64,000 nt of DNA from Blautia_A aquisgranensis (GTDB lineage Bacteria > Bacillota > Clostridia > Lachnospirales > Lachnospiraceae), in NCBI RefSeq assembly GCF_040096615.1, contig NZ_JBBMEJ010000002.1, forward strand, positions 289,795 to 353,794, written 5' to 3'. The notes beneath the pieces are model-generated. The model was not told the origin of the DNA, made no database searches, and was given only the letters and a program-made list of their open reading frames with translations. This document shows positions 1 through 8,499 of the stretch, piece after piece. The first letter of the stretch is position 1. Every line of letters starts with the position of its first letter. A program made the translations under genes and the position numbers.

Positions 1-1
1 T

Positions 2-235
2 AAACAGGGAGCTTCTATTATTCTTCTTACAGATAAACCTACCTGTGAGGCCGCAAAATTTGCAGATGTAGTATTGACAGCCAGAGCAGACAGCAGTGAG
101 TTTTATAATTCCTATGTGGCAGGAATGTTCGCAGCAGAGATGCTCTGTGCATATATCTGCAGGGAGACGAATTATTCCAATCAGGAATTGCTGGAGCGGA
201 TCGACGAGTATACGTCGCAGATCGGGAATTTCTGA
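2..235 (+). CDS. RpiR/MurR-family transcriptional regulator, C-terminal end (5' truncated by window)
   Basis: The open frame enters from the window edge and stops at TGA 233-235, leaving 77 residues. The segment begins KQGASIILLTD and continues ADVVLTARADSSEFYNS. This resembles the last third of the SIS (sugar isomerase) domain of RpiR-type regulators, where a sugar-phosphate effector binds. The N-terminal HTH lies outside the window. Such proteins usually repress or activate nearby sugar catabolism genes. The polysaccharide operon that follows starts almost 300 bp later, so a regulatory link is possible but not shown. Family is fairly sure; its target is unknown. Confidence 0.7.
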   Translation, partial: KQGASIILLTDKPTCEAAKFADVVLTARADSSEFYNSYVAGMFAAEMLCAYICRETNYSNQELLERIDEYTSQIGNF

Positions 236-375
236 CAGAAAGTGGGAAGAATTTCATAATTATTCTTTTTACAGGCAGTATTGCCCTTGGCATTTGCTTG
301 CTTTTCTGATATTATACTGATAAGATATGGTGGGATTGCTGACCTGACAGTCCCTCAATGTAACAACTACTCGGT

Positions 376-407
376 CATGTAAATTGTTTTATGTAAATGA
401 CAACATG
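376..407. promoter_or_regulatory. dyad and direct repeat upstream of the polysaccharide operon
   Basis: The 291-bp gap 236-526 has no gene. Within it the octamer ATGTAAAT occurs at 377-384 and again at 391-398, inside an imperfect dyad (CATG and TTGT paired with ACAA and CATG, 376-407). This could be an operator or part of an mRNA leader. I could not place a convincing -35/-10 pair for the operon, so its promoter is undefined. Confidence 0.25.
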
Positions 408-526
408 GTTTTAGCTGCTAGGAACACGATAAAATAAGTACAGAATAAAAAGTCCGAAATGGAAATATCAGCAGATCGACAAGACCGGTATTTCTTTATT
501 TGTGACTCAAAATGTGGATAGGAAAA

Positions 527-1324
527 ATGAAAGAAAAAAATAAGTTAAAAATTGCTGTAGCAACTCACAAAAAATTTCAAATGCCAACACAGGCAGGATA
601 CTTCCCTTTGCATGTGGGAAAAAGCTGCCATGAACAGAAACTGGAAGAATATGTGGGCGATGATACGGGAGACAATATTTCAGATAAGAATCCATTTTTC
701 TGTGAACTGACAGGATTATACTGGTTATGGAAAAATACGGATTCAGAATATGTGGGCATGGTTCATTACCGCAGATATTTTAAGACGTTGAAAAAATGTT
801 ATGGAAAGAACCGGATGAATTATATTTTACGGGAGTCAGAAGCAATTCGTTTTCTGCAGAAGTATGATATGATACTCCCACGAAAAAGACAGTATATAAT
901 TGAAACATTATATACGCATTATTCTCATACGCATTATGCAGAACATCTTGAATGTATGAGAAATATTCTGATGGAAAAAGAAAGCTCTTATGTACCGGTT
1001 TTTGACAAGGTCATGAAGAGAAGAAGCGCGCATATGTACAACATGTTCATTGCGAAACGGGAAATCTGTGATGCATACTGTGCATGGCTGTTTCCGTTGC
1101 TTATGGAGCTGGAAAAGAGAAGTGATCCGGGTTCTTACGATCCGTTCCAGGCGAGACTGATCGGACGTGTGGGAGAACTGCTGATGGATGTATGGGTTGA
1201 GAAAAACAATATCCATTACTGTGAGGTACCAGTTCTTTATATGGAAAAAGTAAACTGGATACACAAAGGAAAGGCCTTTCTGAAGGCGAAGTTTTTAGGA
1301 GAGAAGTATGGTGCAAGTTTCTGA
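527..1324 (+). CDS. DUF4422 domain glycosyltransferase-like protein
   Basis: 265 residues, all in one DUF4422-type domain. The sequence opens KLKIAVATHKKFQMP and contains the family signatures FFCELTGLYWLWKN and GMVHYRRYF. Family members sit in capsule/EPS clusters and are thought to transfer sugars in the cytoplasm, usually galactofuranose or similar, on weak evidence. ATG 527 is preferred over in-frame ATG 512 because GGATAGGA lies just before 527 and nothing lies before 512. The next gene overlaps it by 17 bp, so the two are translationally coupled. First gene of the polysaccharide operon. Confidence 0.8.
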   Translation: MKEKNKLKIAVATHKKFQMPTQAGYFPLHVGKSCHEQKLEEYVGDDTGDNISDKNPFFCELTGLYWLWKNTDSEYVGMVHYRRYFKTLKKCYGKNRMNYILRESEAIRFLQKYDMILPRKRQYIIETLYTHYSHTHYAEHLECMRNILMEKESSYVPVFDKVMKRRSAHMYNMFIAKREICDAYCAWLFPLLMELEKRSDPGSYDPFQARLIGRVGELLMDVWVEKNNIHYCEVPVLYMEKVNWIHKGKAFLKAKFLGEKYGASF

Positions 1325-2342
1325 TATAGACATCAGCATTGTTATTCCGGTATATCATGTCCCGGAAGAACTTTTGCTTCGCTGCCTGCAAAGTATAAAG
1401 AGCATCCGGGGACTTTCCCGGGAAGTGCTCCTGGTAGCAGATGGAGAGGATCAGACTGTCTGTTCAGGTCCGGCAGTCCGAAAATTCGCAGAAGAAGCGG
1501 ATTTTCCGGTCTTTTTTCATGTGAAAAAACATGAAGGAGTTTCTGCTGCACGAAATTATGGGATCAGTCATTCATGTGGAACATGGATTTTTTTTATGGA
1601 CGCAGATGATTACATCTGTGGGGATGCCTTCGAAAAAATTGCTCCCGGATTAAAAGGAGAAGAAATGGATCTGGTCATTATGGACTATTCCATGATGACC
1701 GGAAATGAATGCAGCCGTCATTACTACAAAAAAGAAATGGATTTTATCAATCTGGACAGCTTTCAGAGAGATATTCTGAAACCGCAGTCAGGAGCAGGAT
1801 TTGTATGGTCAAAGCTTTACAGAAGAGAATGGCTCAGCAGATCAGGAGTCTGCTTTGATACAGAGCTGTCAGCGGCAGAAGATGCAGAGTTTGTTCTGAA
1901 ACTGGCATTAAAAAAACCGAAAGTTTTTAATGTGCCTTATAACAGCTACTACTACTGCTACAATCCACAGTCGGCAGTTCACAGTTTCCGACAGGATTAC
2001 GCCGACCGCTATATCAATGGAATGCAAAAAATCAGAGATGATCTGAAAAGAGAGAATGCTATGACACAGCTGCAGGATGAGTATGACAGCTGTGTTTTGT
2101 ATCATCTCCTTTTAATTGCGGTAAATTTTTCGTTTCATCCGGAGAATCCTTCTAAGGGAAAGAAGCGTATACACAATTTTCAGAAGATTACCCGACAGAA
2201 GATATTTAAAGAAGCGTTGAAAAATATCCATCTCGAGAATTTTTCAATGACAAGAAAGGTAACTCTGGTCTGTATCCGGCTTCATTTATACAGAGTCGTA
2301 GAAATGATCGCGAAGATCAGGCACAGACAGCGTGAAACATGA
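1308..2342 (+). CDS. GT2-family glycosyltransferase
   Basis: 344 residues with an N-terminal GT-A fold. The beta strand ISIVIPVYHVPEELLLRCL is followed by EGVSAARNYGI, and the metal-binding DxD is in FFMDADDYI (about residues 93-101). SAAEDAEFVLKLAL probably holds the acceptor-side ED motif. The last 100 residues are basic and lack clear membrane helices. It presumably adds one sugar of the repeat unit to undecaprenyl-PP-linked glycan at the inner membrane face; donor and linkage cannot be read. GGAGAG precedes ATG 1308, which sits inside the end of the DUF4422 gene. Family call is secure. Confidence 0.88.
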   Translation: MVQVSDIDISIVIPVYHVPEELLLRCLQSIKSIRGLSREVLLVADGEDQTVCSGPAVRKFAEEADFPVFFHVKKHEGVSAARNYGISHSCGTWIFFMDADDYICGDAFEKIAPGLKGEEMDLVIMDYSMMTGNECSRHYYKKEMDFINLDSFQRDILKPQSGAGFVWSKLYRREWLSRSGVCFDTELSAAEDAEFVLKLALKKPKVFNVPYNSYYYCYNPQSAVHSFRQDYADRYINGMQKIRDDLKRENAMTQLQDEYDSCVLYHLLLIAVNFSFHPENPSKGKKRIHNFQKITRQKIFKEALKNIHLENFSMTRKVTLVCIRLHLYRVVEMIAKIRHRQRET

Positions 2343-2354
2343 GGAGACAGAAAT

Positions 2355-3464
2355 ATGCATAAGATACTGGTATTTGGAATGACAGAAAACCCCGGAGGAG
2401 TGGAGAGTTTTCTGTATAACTATATATCTGAGATAGATCCGGGGGAGTTCCAGTTCGATTTTTTGTGTAATTCTTACGAAAAAATAGCATATGAGGATAA
2501 GCTTGCAGAGAGAGGCTGCAAGATGATTCATTTCATAGCCAGAAGTAAAAATTACAAAAAATACAAGCAGGAAATTCAGACATTTTTCAGCAAACACGGA
2601 AAAGAATACGAGTGCATATGGGTTAACGTATGCAGTCTGGCTAATATTGATTATCTGAAATATGCCAAAAAATACGGAATTCCCAAAAGAATCATTCACA
2701 GCCATAATTCAAAAAATATGGATTCCTGGTTACGGGGAGAACTGCATCAGCTGAATCGTTTTGTGATCCAGAAATATGCTACAGATTTCTGGGCCTGCTC
2801 AGAAGCAGCAGTCAGCTGGTTTTACAGGGATTCTTTGAAGGATAAAGCGAAGGTCATTCATAATGCAATCTCAACAGAGCGGATGGCCTATGATCCTGAA
2901 AAAAGTCTGCAGCTGAGAGAAAAACTGGGACTTCAGGATGCATATATTATGGGAAATGTTGGAAGACTGCATTTCCAGAAAAATCAGGAATTTTTACTGA
3001 AAATTTTTGCACAGGCAGTAAAAAAGATGCCGGAAGCCCGTCTTGTACTTGTGGGACAGGGTGAAGATGAGGAGAAACTGAAAAAACTTGCAGCAGAGCT
3101 TGGAATAGAGAAATATATATACTGGGCAGGGGTGCAGAAGGATATTTGCCAGTGGCTCAGTGCATTTGATCTTTTTGTCTTTCCGTCAAGATTTGAGGGC
3201 GCACCGATTGCAGCACTGGAGGCGCAGGCGAACGGGCTTCCTATACTTACATCCGAGCAGGCTGTACCGGAAGCATGTGTACTTAACGGAAACTGCAGAC
3301 GTCTTTCTCTGGAAGAACCCATGGAAAAATGGGTAGATGAACTTCTTAAAATGGCAGAGAATGCCAAAAGAGAAGAACAGGCAGTTATACAACAGAACTT
3401 TGTAGACGGTGGATATGATATTCATACGGAGGTAAAGAAAATTGAAAAACTTCTGTGTTGTTGA
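2355..3464 (+). CDS. GT4-family glycosyltransferase (GT-B fold, EpsF-like)
   Basis: 369 residues. The N-terminal Rossmann half begins KILVFGMTENPGGVESFLYNY, with the acceptor-site GG typical of GT4. The C-terminal half has GNVGRLHFQKNQEFLL and the retaining-enzyme E-x7-E motif in FEGAPIAALEAQANGLP (about residues 280-296). Related to EpsF/CapM-type enzymes that build exopolysaccharide repeat units from nucleotide sugars. It starts 12 bp after the GT2 gene, with GAGGAGACAG before ATG, and overlaps the next gene by 23 bp. Substrate unknown. Confidence 0.87.
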   Translation: MHKILVFGMTENPGGVESFLYNYISEIDPGEFQFDFLCNSYEKIAYEDKLAERGCKMIHFIARSKNYKKYKQEIQTFFSKHGKEYECIWVNVCSLANIDYLKYAKKYGIPKRIIHSHNSKNMDSWLRGELHQLNRFVIQKYATDFWACSEAAVSWFYRDSLKDKAKVIHNAISTERMAYDPEKSLQLREKLGLQDAYIMGNVGRLHFQKNQEFLLKIFAQAVKKMPEARLVLVGQGEDEEKLKKLAAELGIEKYIYWAGVQKDICQWLSAFDLFVFPSRFEGAPIAALEAQANGLPILTSEQAVPEACVLNGNCRRLSLEEPMEKWVDELLKMAENAKREEQAVIQQNFVDGGYDIHTEVKKIEKLLCC

Positions 3465-4479
3465 GAAAAACAGCCGGGAAAATCATGCTGGTTCCAAGGC
3501 CAGAAATGATGTGGCAGAAATTCTGGAAAACTGTGGATATATACCGGTCTGCGTACATCACAGTGAAGAAAAAGGAACGCTGGATAAAATAAAAATGTCA
3601 GCAGTAACCATAAGTGACTGGCAGCGTGTCAGCAAAACAGCAGGCAGCGGAAACCGGATTATCATACAGTATCCTCTGGCCATGTATCCCAAGGTAAGCC
3701 AGCTGGCAGTTCCTTTTGTACAGAAAATGAAAAAAAAGAATACAAGGATCATTCTTCTGATTCATGACCTGGAAAGTCTTCGAGGACTTGTTTTTGCTTC
3801 CGAAAGAAAATTTCTGGAGCTTGCGGATGAGGTGATCGTTCACAATGAAAAGATGAAACAGTACCTTCTGGAAAAAGGATATCATTTTCAGAAGATACAT
3901 ATACTGGGACTGTTTGATTACCTGATACCGGGATTTAAACCGGCAGGGGACAGGAATCGTCGTGAAATTGCGATCGCCGGAAATCTGAAACCGGAGAAAT
4001 GCGGATTTTTAAATGATCTGAAAAAAATCCCGGGAGACCTGGAATATCATCTGTATGGTCCAAACTACCAGGAAACAGAAAAAAATCCACAGGTGATCTA
4101 TGAAGGACAGTATGCACCGGAACAGCTTCCCTCCGTATTAAAAGAAGGATGGGGCCTTGTCTGGGACGGCGGCAGTATTTATGAATGTGAGGGTACTTTC
4201 GGAGGATATCTGAAATTTAATAATCCCCATAAAGCATCATTGTATCTGGCAAGCGGAATGCCTGTGATCGTATGGAATCAGGCAGCGATCGCGCCGTGGA
4301 TACAGGAACAGAATCTGGGTATCACAGTAAGAAGCCTGGAAGAAATCCCGGATATCATAAATAGGATGACAGATAAGGAATATAAAGAGATGCTGGATAA
4401 TGTTCAGAAAAAAGGACAGCAGCTCAGAGAGGGAAGCTCCCTGAAGAAAATAACAGATGAGATAGAGAGCAATGAATGA
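3442..4479 (+). CDS. Gtf3/galactofuranosyltransferase-like glycosyltransferase
   Basis: 345 residues with a TTG start at 3442. The start is chosen because GGAGG (3428-3432) lies at the right distance; it lies inside the end of the GT4 gene. The protein shows IIQYPLAMYPK, RIILLIHDLESLRG and, near the C-terminus, KFNNPHKASLYLASGMPVIV. This layout is seen in Gtf3-type and WbbI-like galactofuranosyl/glucosyl transferases. It lacks a DxD. Probably transfers one sugar of the repeat unit in the cytoplasm. Overlaps the next gene by 8 bp. Broad family assignment is good; specific activity is inferred. Confidence 0.75.
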   Translation: MKNFCVVEKNSRENHAGSKARNDVAEILENCGYIPVCVHHSEEKGTLDKIKMSAVTISDWQRVSKTAGSGNRIIIQYPLAMYPKVSQLAVPFVQKMKKKNTRIILLIHDLESLRGLVFASERKFLELADEVIVHNEKMKQYLLEKGYHFQKIHILGLFDYLIPGFKPAGDRNRREIAIAGNLKPEKCGFLNDLKKIPGDLEYHLYGPNYQETEKNPQVIYEGQYAPEQLPSVLKEGWGLVWDGGSIYECEGTFGGYLKFNNPHKASLYLASGMPVIVWNQAAIAPWIQEQNLGITVRSLEEIPDIINRMTDKEYKEMLDNVQKKGQQLREGSSLKKITDEIESNE

Positions 4480-5713
4480 TAACAGAATAAAATTAAGAAA
4501 GAAAGTATTTTTCGCAGGACTTTTTCTGTATTGTGTTCCGACAATTCTGCAGACTACATTACTGGTAGAAACCTCGTACTGGAATGATCTGTTTGTTTAT
4601 CTGCGTTATCTTGCTTTTTATTTCGGGCTTATCCTGATTGTGGATGAACATGTTACATGGAATAAACGAAAGAGATTTCCACTGGAACTTGTGAATGTCA
4701 GAAAGAGCGTATGGTGTCTGGCGATTCTGGCTGTGACCGGAATCAGTGCACTTATTTCCGGAGACCGCTCTTTTCTTGCCTGTGTCGTTTTTACAATGGC
4801 TGCAGAAAATATAGATCTGGATCAGATCGTAAAAACCATATTTTTTATGATCTCCACAGTATTGCTTATAATTACGGGACTGAGCGGATATGGAACTATT
4901 GAAGATATGATGTTTAAGAGACAGGATGTTCTTACACGTCATGCGCTTGGTTTTGATTACCCCAGTACGGTGATGTCATATCTGTTCTTTGCAGTTGTGT
5001 TGTACTGCTGGATCACGGAAATGAAACTTACGCTTATTGAGGTGATAACGATCGAACTTCTGAATCTGATTCTTTTTAAACTTACGGATTCCAGATTCGG
5101 ATTTTTGCTCATAGCAGTATTGGTTGCAGGTGTTTATCTCTGGGGACTGGTACAGAAAAACTTCATAGTAGAAGATATCTTTAAAAACAGAAGAGTGAGA
5201 TTTATCACGGACTATGCCGGTGTTCTTCTTTCTGTTGTGACATTGATAATGTGTATTATTTATCCAACCGGACTTGGAAAACTTTTTGACCGGTTTCTCA
5301 GCAAACGAATTCAGTATATGGTAGCTGGTTTTCGGAATTACGGAGTCCATTTGTTTGGAAAGCATATAGACTGGATTGGCTTTGGAGGATCTGATAACAC
5401 AGACAGTCTGTTGAAAAGTTATAATTTTGTAGATAATTCCTATGCCAAAATCCTTCTGGATCAGGGACTTCTGATATTTATTCTGGTGCTTGTCATATTG
5501 ATTATTATGAACAAAATAATTCGAAAACAGTACCATGACGGAAGAATTGTACTGGTTTTATTTGTACTGCTATATTCCTTTGTGGAACCACGCCTGTTGC
5601 ATATTTATGTAAATCCGTTTCTGTTTGCGGCGGCACCGTTTATCAGAGGAACTTTTCTTGAAGAGAAAGATGGAAAGTTTACGGAATGGTACAAGATGAT
5701 AAATAAGGAATAA
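4472..5713 (+). CDS. O-antigen polymerase/ligase-like membrane protein (paralogue A)
   Basis: 413 residues, mostly hydrophobic, with about ten to twelve predicted membrane helices and a longer loop around residues 270-320. Shared signatures with the genes at 5717 and 8500: RHALGFDYPSTVMSY, an arginine-bearing FLSKRIQYMVAGFRNYG, and DNSYAKILLDQGLLIF near the C-terminus. These are features of Wzy/EpsG/ligase-type proteins, which join lipid-linked repeat units outside the membrane. It begins within the last codons of the Gtf3-like gene. Which of the three paralogues is the true polymerase cannot be decided here. Confidence 0.7.
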   Translation: MNDNRIKLRKKVFFAGLFLYCVPTILQTTLLVETSYWNDLFVYLRYLAFYFGLILIVDEHVTWNKRKRFPLELVNVRKSVWCLAILAVTGISALISGDRSFLACVVFTMAAENIDLDQIVKTIFFMISTVLLIITGLSGYGTIEDMMFKRQDVLTRHALGFDYPSTVMSYLFFAVVLYCWITEMKLTLIEVITIELLNLILFKLTDSRFGFLLIAVLVAGVYLWGLVQKNFIVEDIFKNRRVRFITDYAGVLLSVVTLIMCIIYPTGLGKLFDRFLSKRIQYMVAGFRNYGVHLFGKHIDWIGFGGSDNTDSLLKSYNFVDNSYAKILLDQGLLIFILVLVILIIMNKIIRKQYHDGRIVLVLFVLLYSFVEPRLLHIYVNPFLFAAAPFIRGTFLEEKDGKFTEWYKMINKE

Positions 5714-5716
5714 AAG

Positions 5717-6916
5717 ATGCTAGGTCAGAAAATTCAGAAGACGATAACAAATATATACTGCAAAGCAGATAACAACAAACAGAATATTTTCGAAAATCTG
5801 TATCTGATTTATTTTGGTTTGATCACGATGATGGCTTTTAAAGATACGACAATGTTTTCTTTCGGATGGAGCGATACACAGCTGGATCTGGTACTGATTT
5901 TCGGGATACTGGTCGTATTTGCAAAAATTGCATGTGGCCGGTCCTGGAAATTATATGAGATTCTGATTGCAGGAATTGCAGCCGGAGTGCTGATCCTCTG
6001 CTGGCATCATTATATGAGAAGATATATACTGGATCTGGTGGTTCTGATCATTGGAGCCAGAGATGTAGATGAGGACAAGCTGGTCAGAGTATTTTTGTGG
6101 GTATCAACAGGATGCCTGATTATTACAATGATTGCAGCGCTGACAGGACAGATTGAAAATCTGATCTATATCCAGAAACAACGGGGAAATATTGCAAGAA
6201 TATCTTTTGGAAGTATTTATCCTACGGATTTTTCAGCACATGTATTTTTTACGGCTGCCTGTTATCTGTGGCTGCGAATCCGAAAGATCCGGTACAGAGA
6301 TCTTGCACTTGTAGCAGGACTTGGAATATTCTGTCTGTATTTCTGCGGAGCAAGAACCAGTGCAACAGGACTTTGGATTTTTGCATTGTTCTTCCTGCTG
6401 AAGAAAAAAGAAATTCTTAAAGAAAACAAAAAAATACAGAGTATAATGTGTTTTGTTATGCCGTTGTGCAGCGTCAGTTCCATACTGCTGGCGCTGTTTT
6501 ACAGGCCGGAATGTGGCTGGATGAGATGGATCAATAAAATATTGACTAACAGATTTTCGCAGGGACATAAAGGCTTTGAACGTTATTCAATTCCGCTGCT
6601 GGGACAGGAAGTGCTCATGAACGGATATGGAGGAGCTGTTCATCAGAAAGAAGGAGTGGAATATTTCTTTCTGGACTGTTCTTATATTAACATACTTTTT
6701 CAGTACGGTATTCTGGTACTGGGAATACTTATAATCTTATCTGTCTGGATTTTGTTCCGGCTGATGAAAGCGGGAATGTCTGAGCGGATGTTTATACTTG
6801 CAGTAGTTTTTCTGTGCTGCATTATGGAACAGCATCTGCTTGAAATTTCATATCATCCGTTCTGGCTGCTTACACTGGCGGGGATTGCTTCAACTGATAA
6901 AAAAACATATTTATAA
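5717..6916 (+). CDS. O-antigen polymerase/ligase-like membrane protein (paralogue B)
   Basis: 399 residues, polytopic, starting 3 bp after paralogue A. It aligns by eye with A and C: SFGSIYPTDFSAHVFF corresponds to the GFDYP/GFSHP region, LTNRFSQGHKGFERYS to the charged outer loop, and LDCSYINILFQYGILVL to the C-terminal motif. The N-terminal 40 residues are cytosolic and polar. Such proteins polymerise or ligate undecaprenyl-PP glycans. Tandem paralogues in one operon are unusual; B could be a ligase, a modifying enzyme or a second polymerase. Confidence 0.68.
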   Translation: MLGQKIQKTITNIYCKADNNKQNIFENLYLIYFGLITMMAFKDTTMFSFGWSDTQLDLVLIFGILVVFAKIACGRSWKLYEILIAGIAAGVLILCWHHYMRRYILDLVVLIIGARDVDEDKLVRVFLWVSTGCLIITMIAALTGQIENLIYIQKQRGNIARISFGSIYPTDFSAHVFFTAACYLWLRIRKIRYRDLALVAGLGIFCLYFCGARTSATGLWIFALFFLLKKKEILKENKKIQSIMCFVMPLCSVSSILLALFYRPECGWMRWINKILTNRFSQGHKGFERYSIPLLGQEVLMNGYGGAVHQKEGVEYFFLDCSYINILFQYGILVLGILIILSVWILFRLMKAGMSERMFILAVVFLCCIMEQHLLEISYHPFWLLTLAGIASTDKKTYL

Positions 6917-6929
6917 GGGAAAAGGATTT

Positions 6930-6971
6930 ATGGGAGAAAAATCATATAAAGGAAAAAAGAGGAACAGATAG
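6930..6971 (+). CDS. possible 13-codon ORF coupled to the flippase start
   Basis: ATG 6930 is preceded by GGGAAAAGGA. The frame encodes MGEKSYKGKKRNR and ends in TAG, whose last G is also the first base of the flippase GTG (TAGTG overlap). The arrangement would let ribosomes finishing this peptide restart on the GTG start of the flippase. It may also be chance; there is no conservation evidence. Confidence 0.3.
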   Translation: MGEKSYKGKKRNR

Positions 6972-8443
6972 TGAAAAAAAATGAAAACAGGTCTGTGACA
7001 TACAATTTTATAATGAATGTAATTCTTACAGGAAGTAATATCCTGTTTCCGCTTATTACATATCCATATGCTTCCAGAATCCTGAAACCGTATGGAATGG
7101 GAATGGTAAGCTTTGCGAATGCGGTAATTACGTACTTTACCATGTTTGCACAGCTTGGTATCCCTACCTATGGAATACGTGTATGTGCGAAAGTAAGAGA
7201 TGATAAAGAAAAACTGAGCCGTACAGTTCAGGAAATTCTGATCATTAATATGATCACCTGTTTCCTGTCATATGCGGCATTTTTTGCGGCAGTATTTTTT
7301 AATGCAAAACTCCGGCAGGAAAAAACATTATTTCTTGTCATGGGTATTCTGATATTTTTCAATACACTTGGTGTGGAGTGGCTGTATAAGGGGCTGGAAC
7401 AGTATACCTATATTACAGTTCGTTCCATTATTTTTAAATTTATTGCCTTTTTATGTATTTTTATATTTATACATAACAGTGATGATTATGTGATCTATGG
7501 TTTCCTTACAGTTCTTGCACTGGTCGGCTCCAATGCCATGAACTTTATTAATCTTCACAAAATGATTTCGACTCATCCTGTAGGAGACTATCATTTCCGG
7601 CAGCATCTGAAACCGATTTTTATATTTTTCGGAATGTCAGTTGCAACAACGATCTATACCAATATGGACAGTGTAATGCTTGGATTTATCAAGGGCGCAG
7701 AAGAGAATGGATGTTATGATGCTGCTGTAAAGATCAAGAACATTCTTGTCAGTGTAGTAACATCGCTGGGAACGGTATTACTTCCGAGAGTTTCTTATCA
7801 CTGGGAAAAGGGAAACAGGGAAGAATTCTGGAAACTGGCAAAAAAAGCTGCAGCTTTTGAAATCATAGCCGGAGGTTCGCTTGCTCTGTTTTTTATAATT
7901 TTTGCACAGCCAACCATTTATCTGGTATCCGGAAAACTTTTTGAAAGAGCAATTGTTCCAATGGAGATCATTATGCCGACTCTGCTGTTGATCGGACTCA
8001 GCAATATTACGGGAATACAGATTCTGATTCCTATGGGGAAAGAGAAATATGTACTGTATTCAGAAATTGCAGGAGCAACAGTGAACCTTATCATTAATGG
8101 AATCCTGATCCCGAGACTTGGGGCTTCCGGAGCTGCCATTGGTACGGTATCGGCGGAACTTGTGGTTCTGATGTATCAGATGTGGGTTTTACGGAAGGAT
8201 CTGGGAAAACTTTTCGGAGGTGTTCAGATCTGGAAGATTATAATAGCGGTTGTTTTATCGGCAATAGCTGCAACAGCAGTTCGAAGAAGCAGTCTTTCTA
8301 CATTCTTTATGCTGCTTTTGGGAGGAATTGTATTCTTTATGGTATATGGAATCATTCTTCTTATTCTGAAAGAATCCGTGGTATGTGAATATTTAAATAC
8401 CGGAAAAGGCTATGTAAATAAAATTCTGAAAAAGAAACATTAA
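6971..8443 (+). CDS. Wzx-type oligosaccharide flippase (MOP superfamily)
   Basis: 490 residues, GTG start at 6971 after AAAGAGGAACA. About twelve to fourteen membrane helices. Hallmarks of the polysaccharide_synt family: NILFPLITYPYASRILKPYGMG at the N-terminus (shown in pieces: ILFPLITYPY, then RILKPYG), GVEWLYKGLEQY, and IGASGAAIGTV-like GASGAAIGTVSAELVV around residue 385. It flips undecaprenyl-PP-linked repeat units to the outer face, where the neighbouring polymerase-like proteins would extend them. It is the only flippase in the cluster. Confidence 0.88.
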   Translation: MKKNENRSVTYNFIMNVILTGSNILFPLITYPYASRILKPYGMGMVSFANAVITYFTMFAQLGIPTYGIRVCAKVRDDKEKLSRTVQEILIINMITCFLSYAAFFAAVFFNAKLRQEKTLFLVMGILIFFNTLGVEWLYKGLEQYTYITVRSIIFKFIAFLCIFIFIHNSDDYVIYGFLTVLALVGSNAMNFINLHKMISTHPVGDYHFRQHLKPIFIFFGMSVATTIYTNMDSVMLGFIKGAEENGCYDAAVKIKNILVSVVTSLGTVLLPRVSYHWEKGNREEFWKLAKKAAAFEIIAGGSLALFFIIFAQPTIYLVSGKLFERAIVPMEIIMPTLLLIGLSNITGIQILIPMGKEKYVLYSEIAGATVNLIINGILIPRLGASGAAIGTVSAELVVLMYQMWVLRKDLGKLFGGVQIWKIIIAVVLSAIAATAVRRSSLSTFFMLLLGGIVFFMVYGIILLILKESVVCEYLNTGKGYVNKILKKKH

Positions 8444-8499
8444 ACATAATTCGCTGCCTGGAATGCTGCAGGTGAAAAGAACGAGAAGTGAGGAAAAAA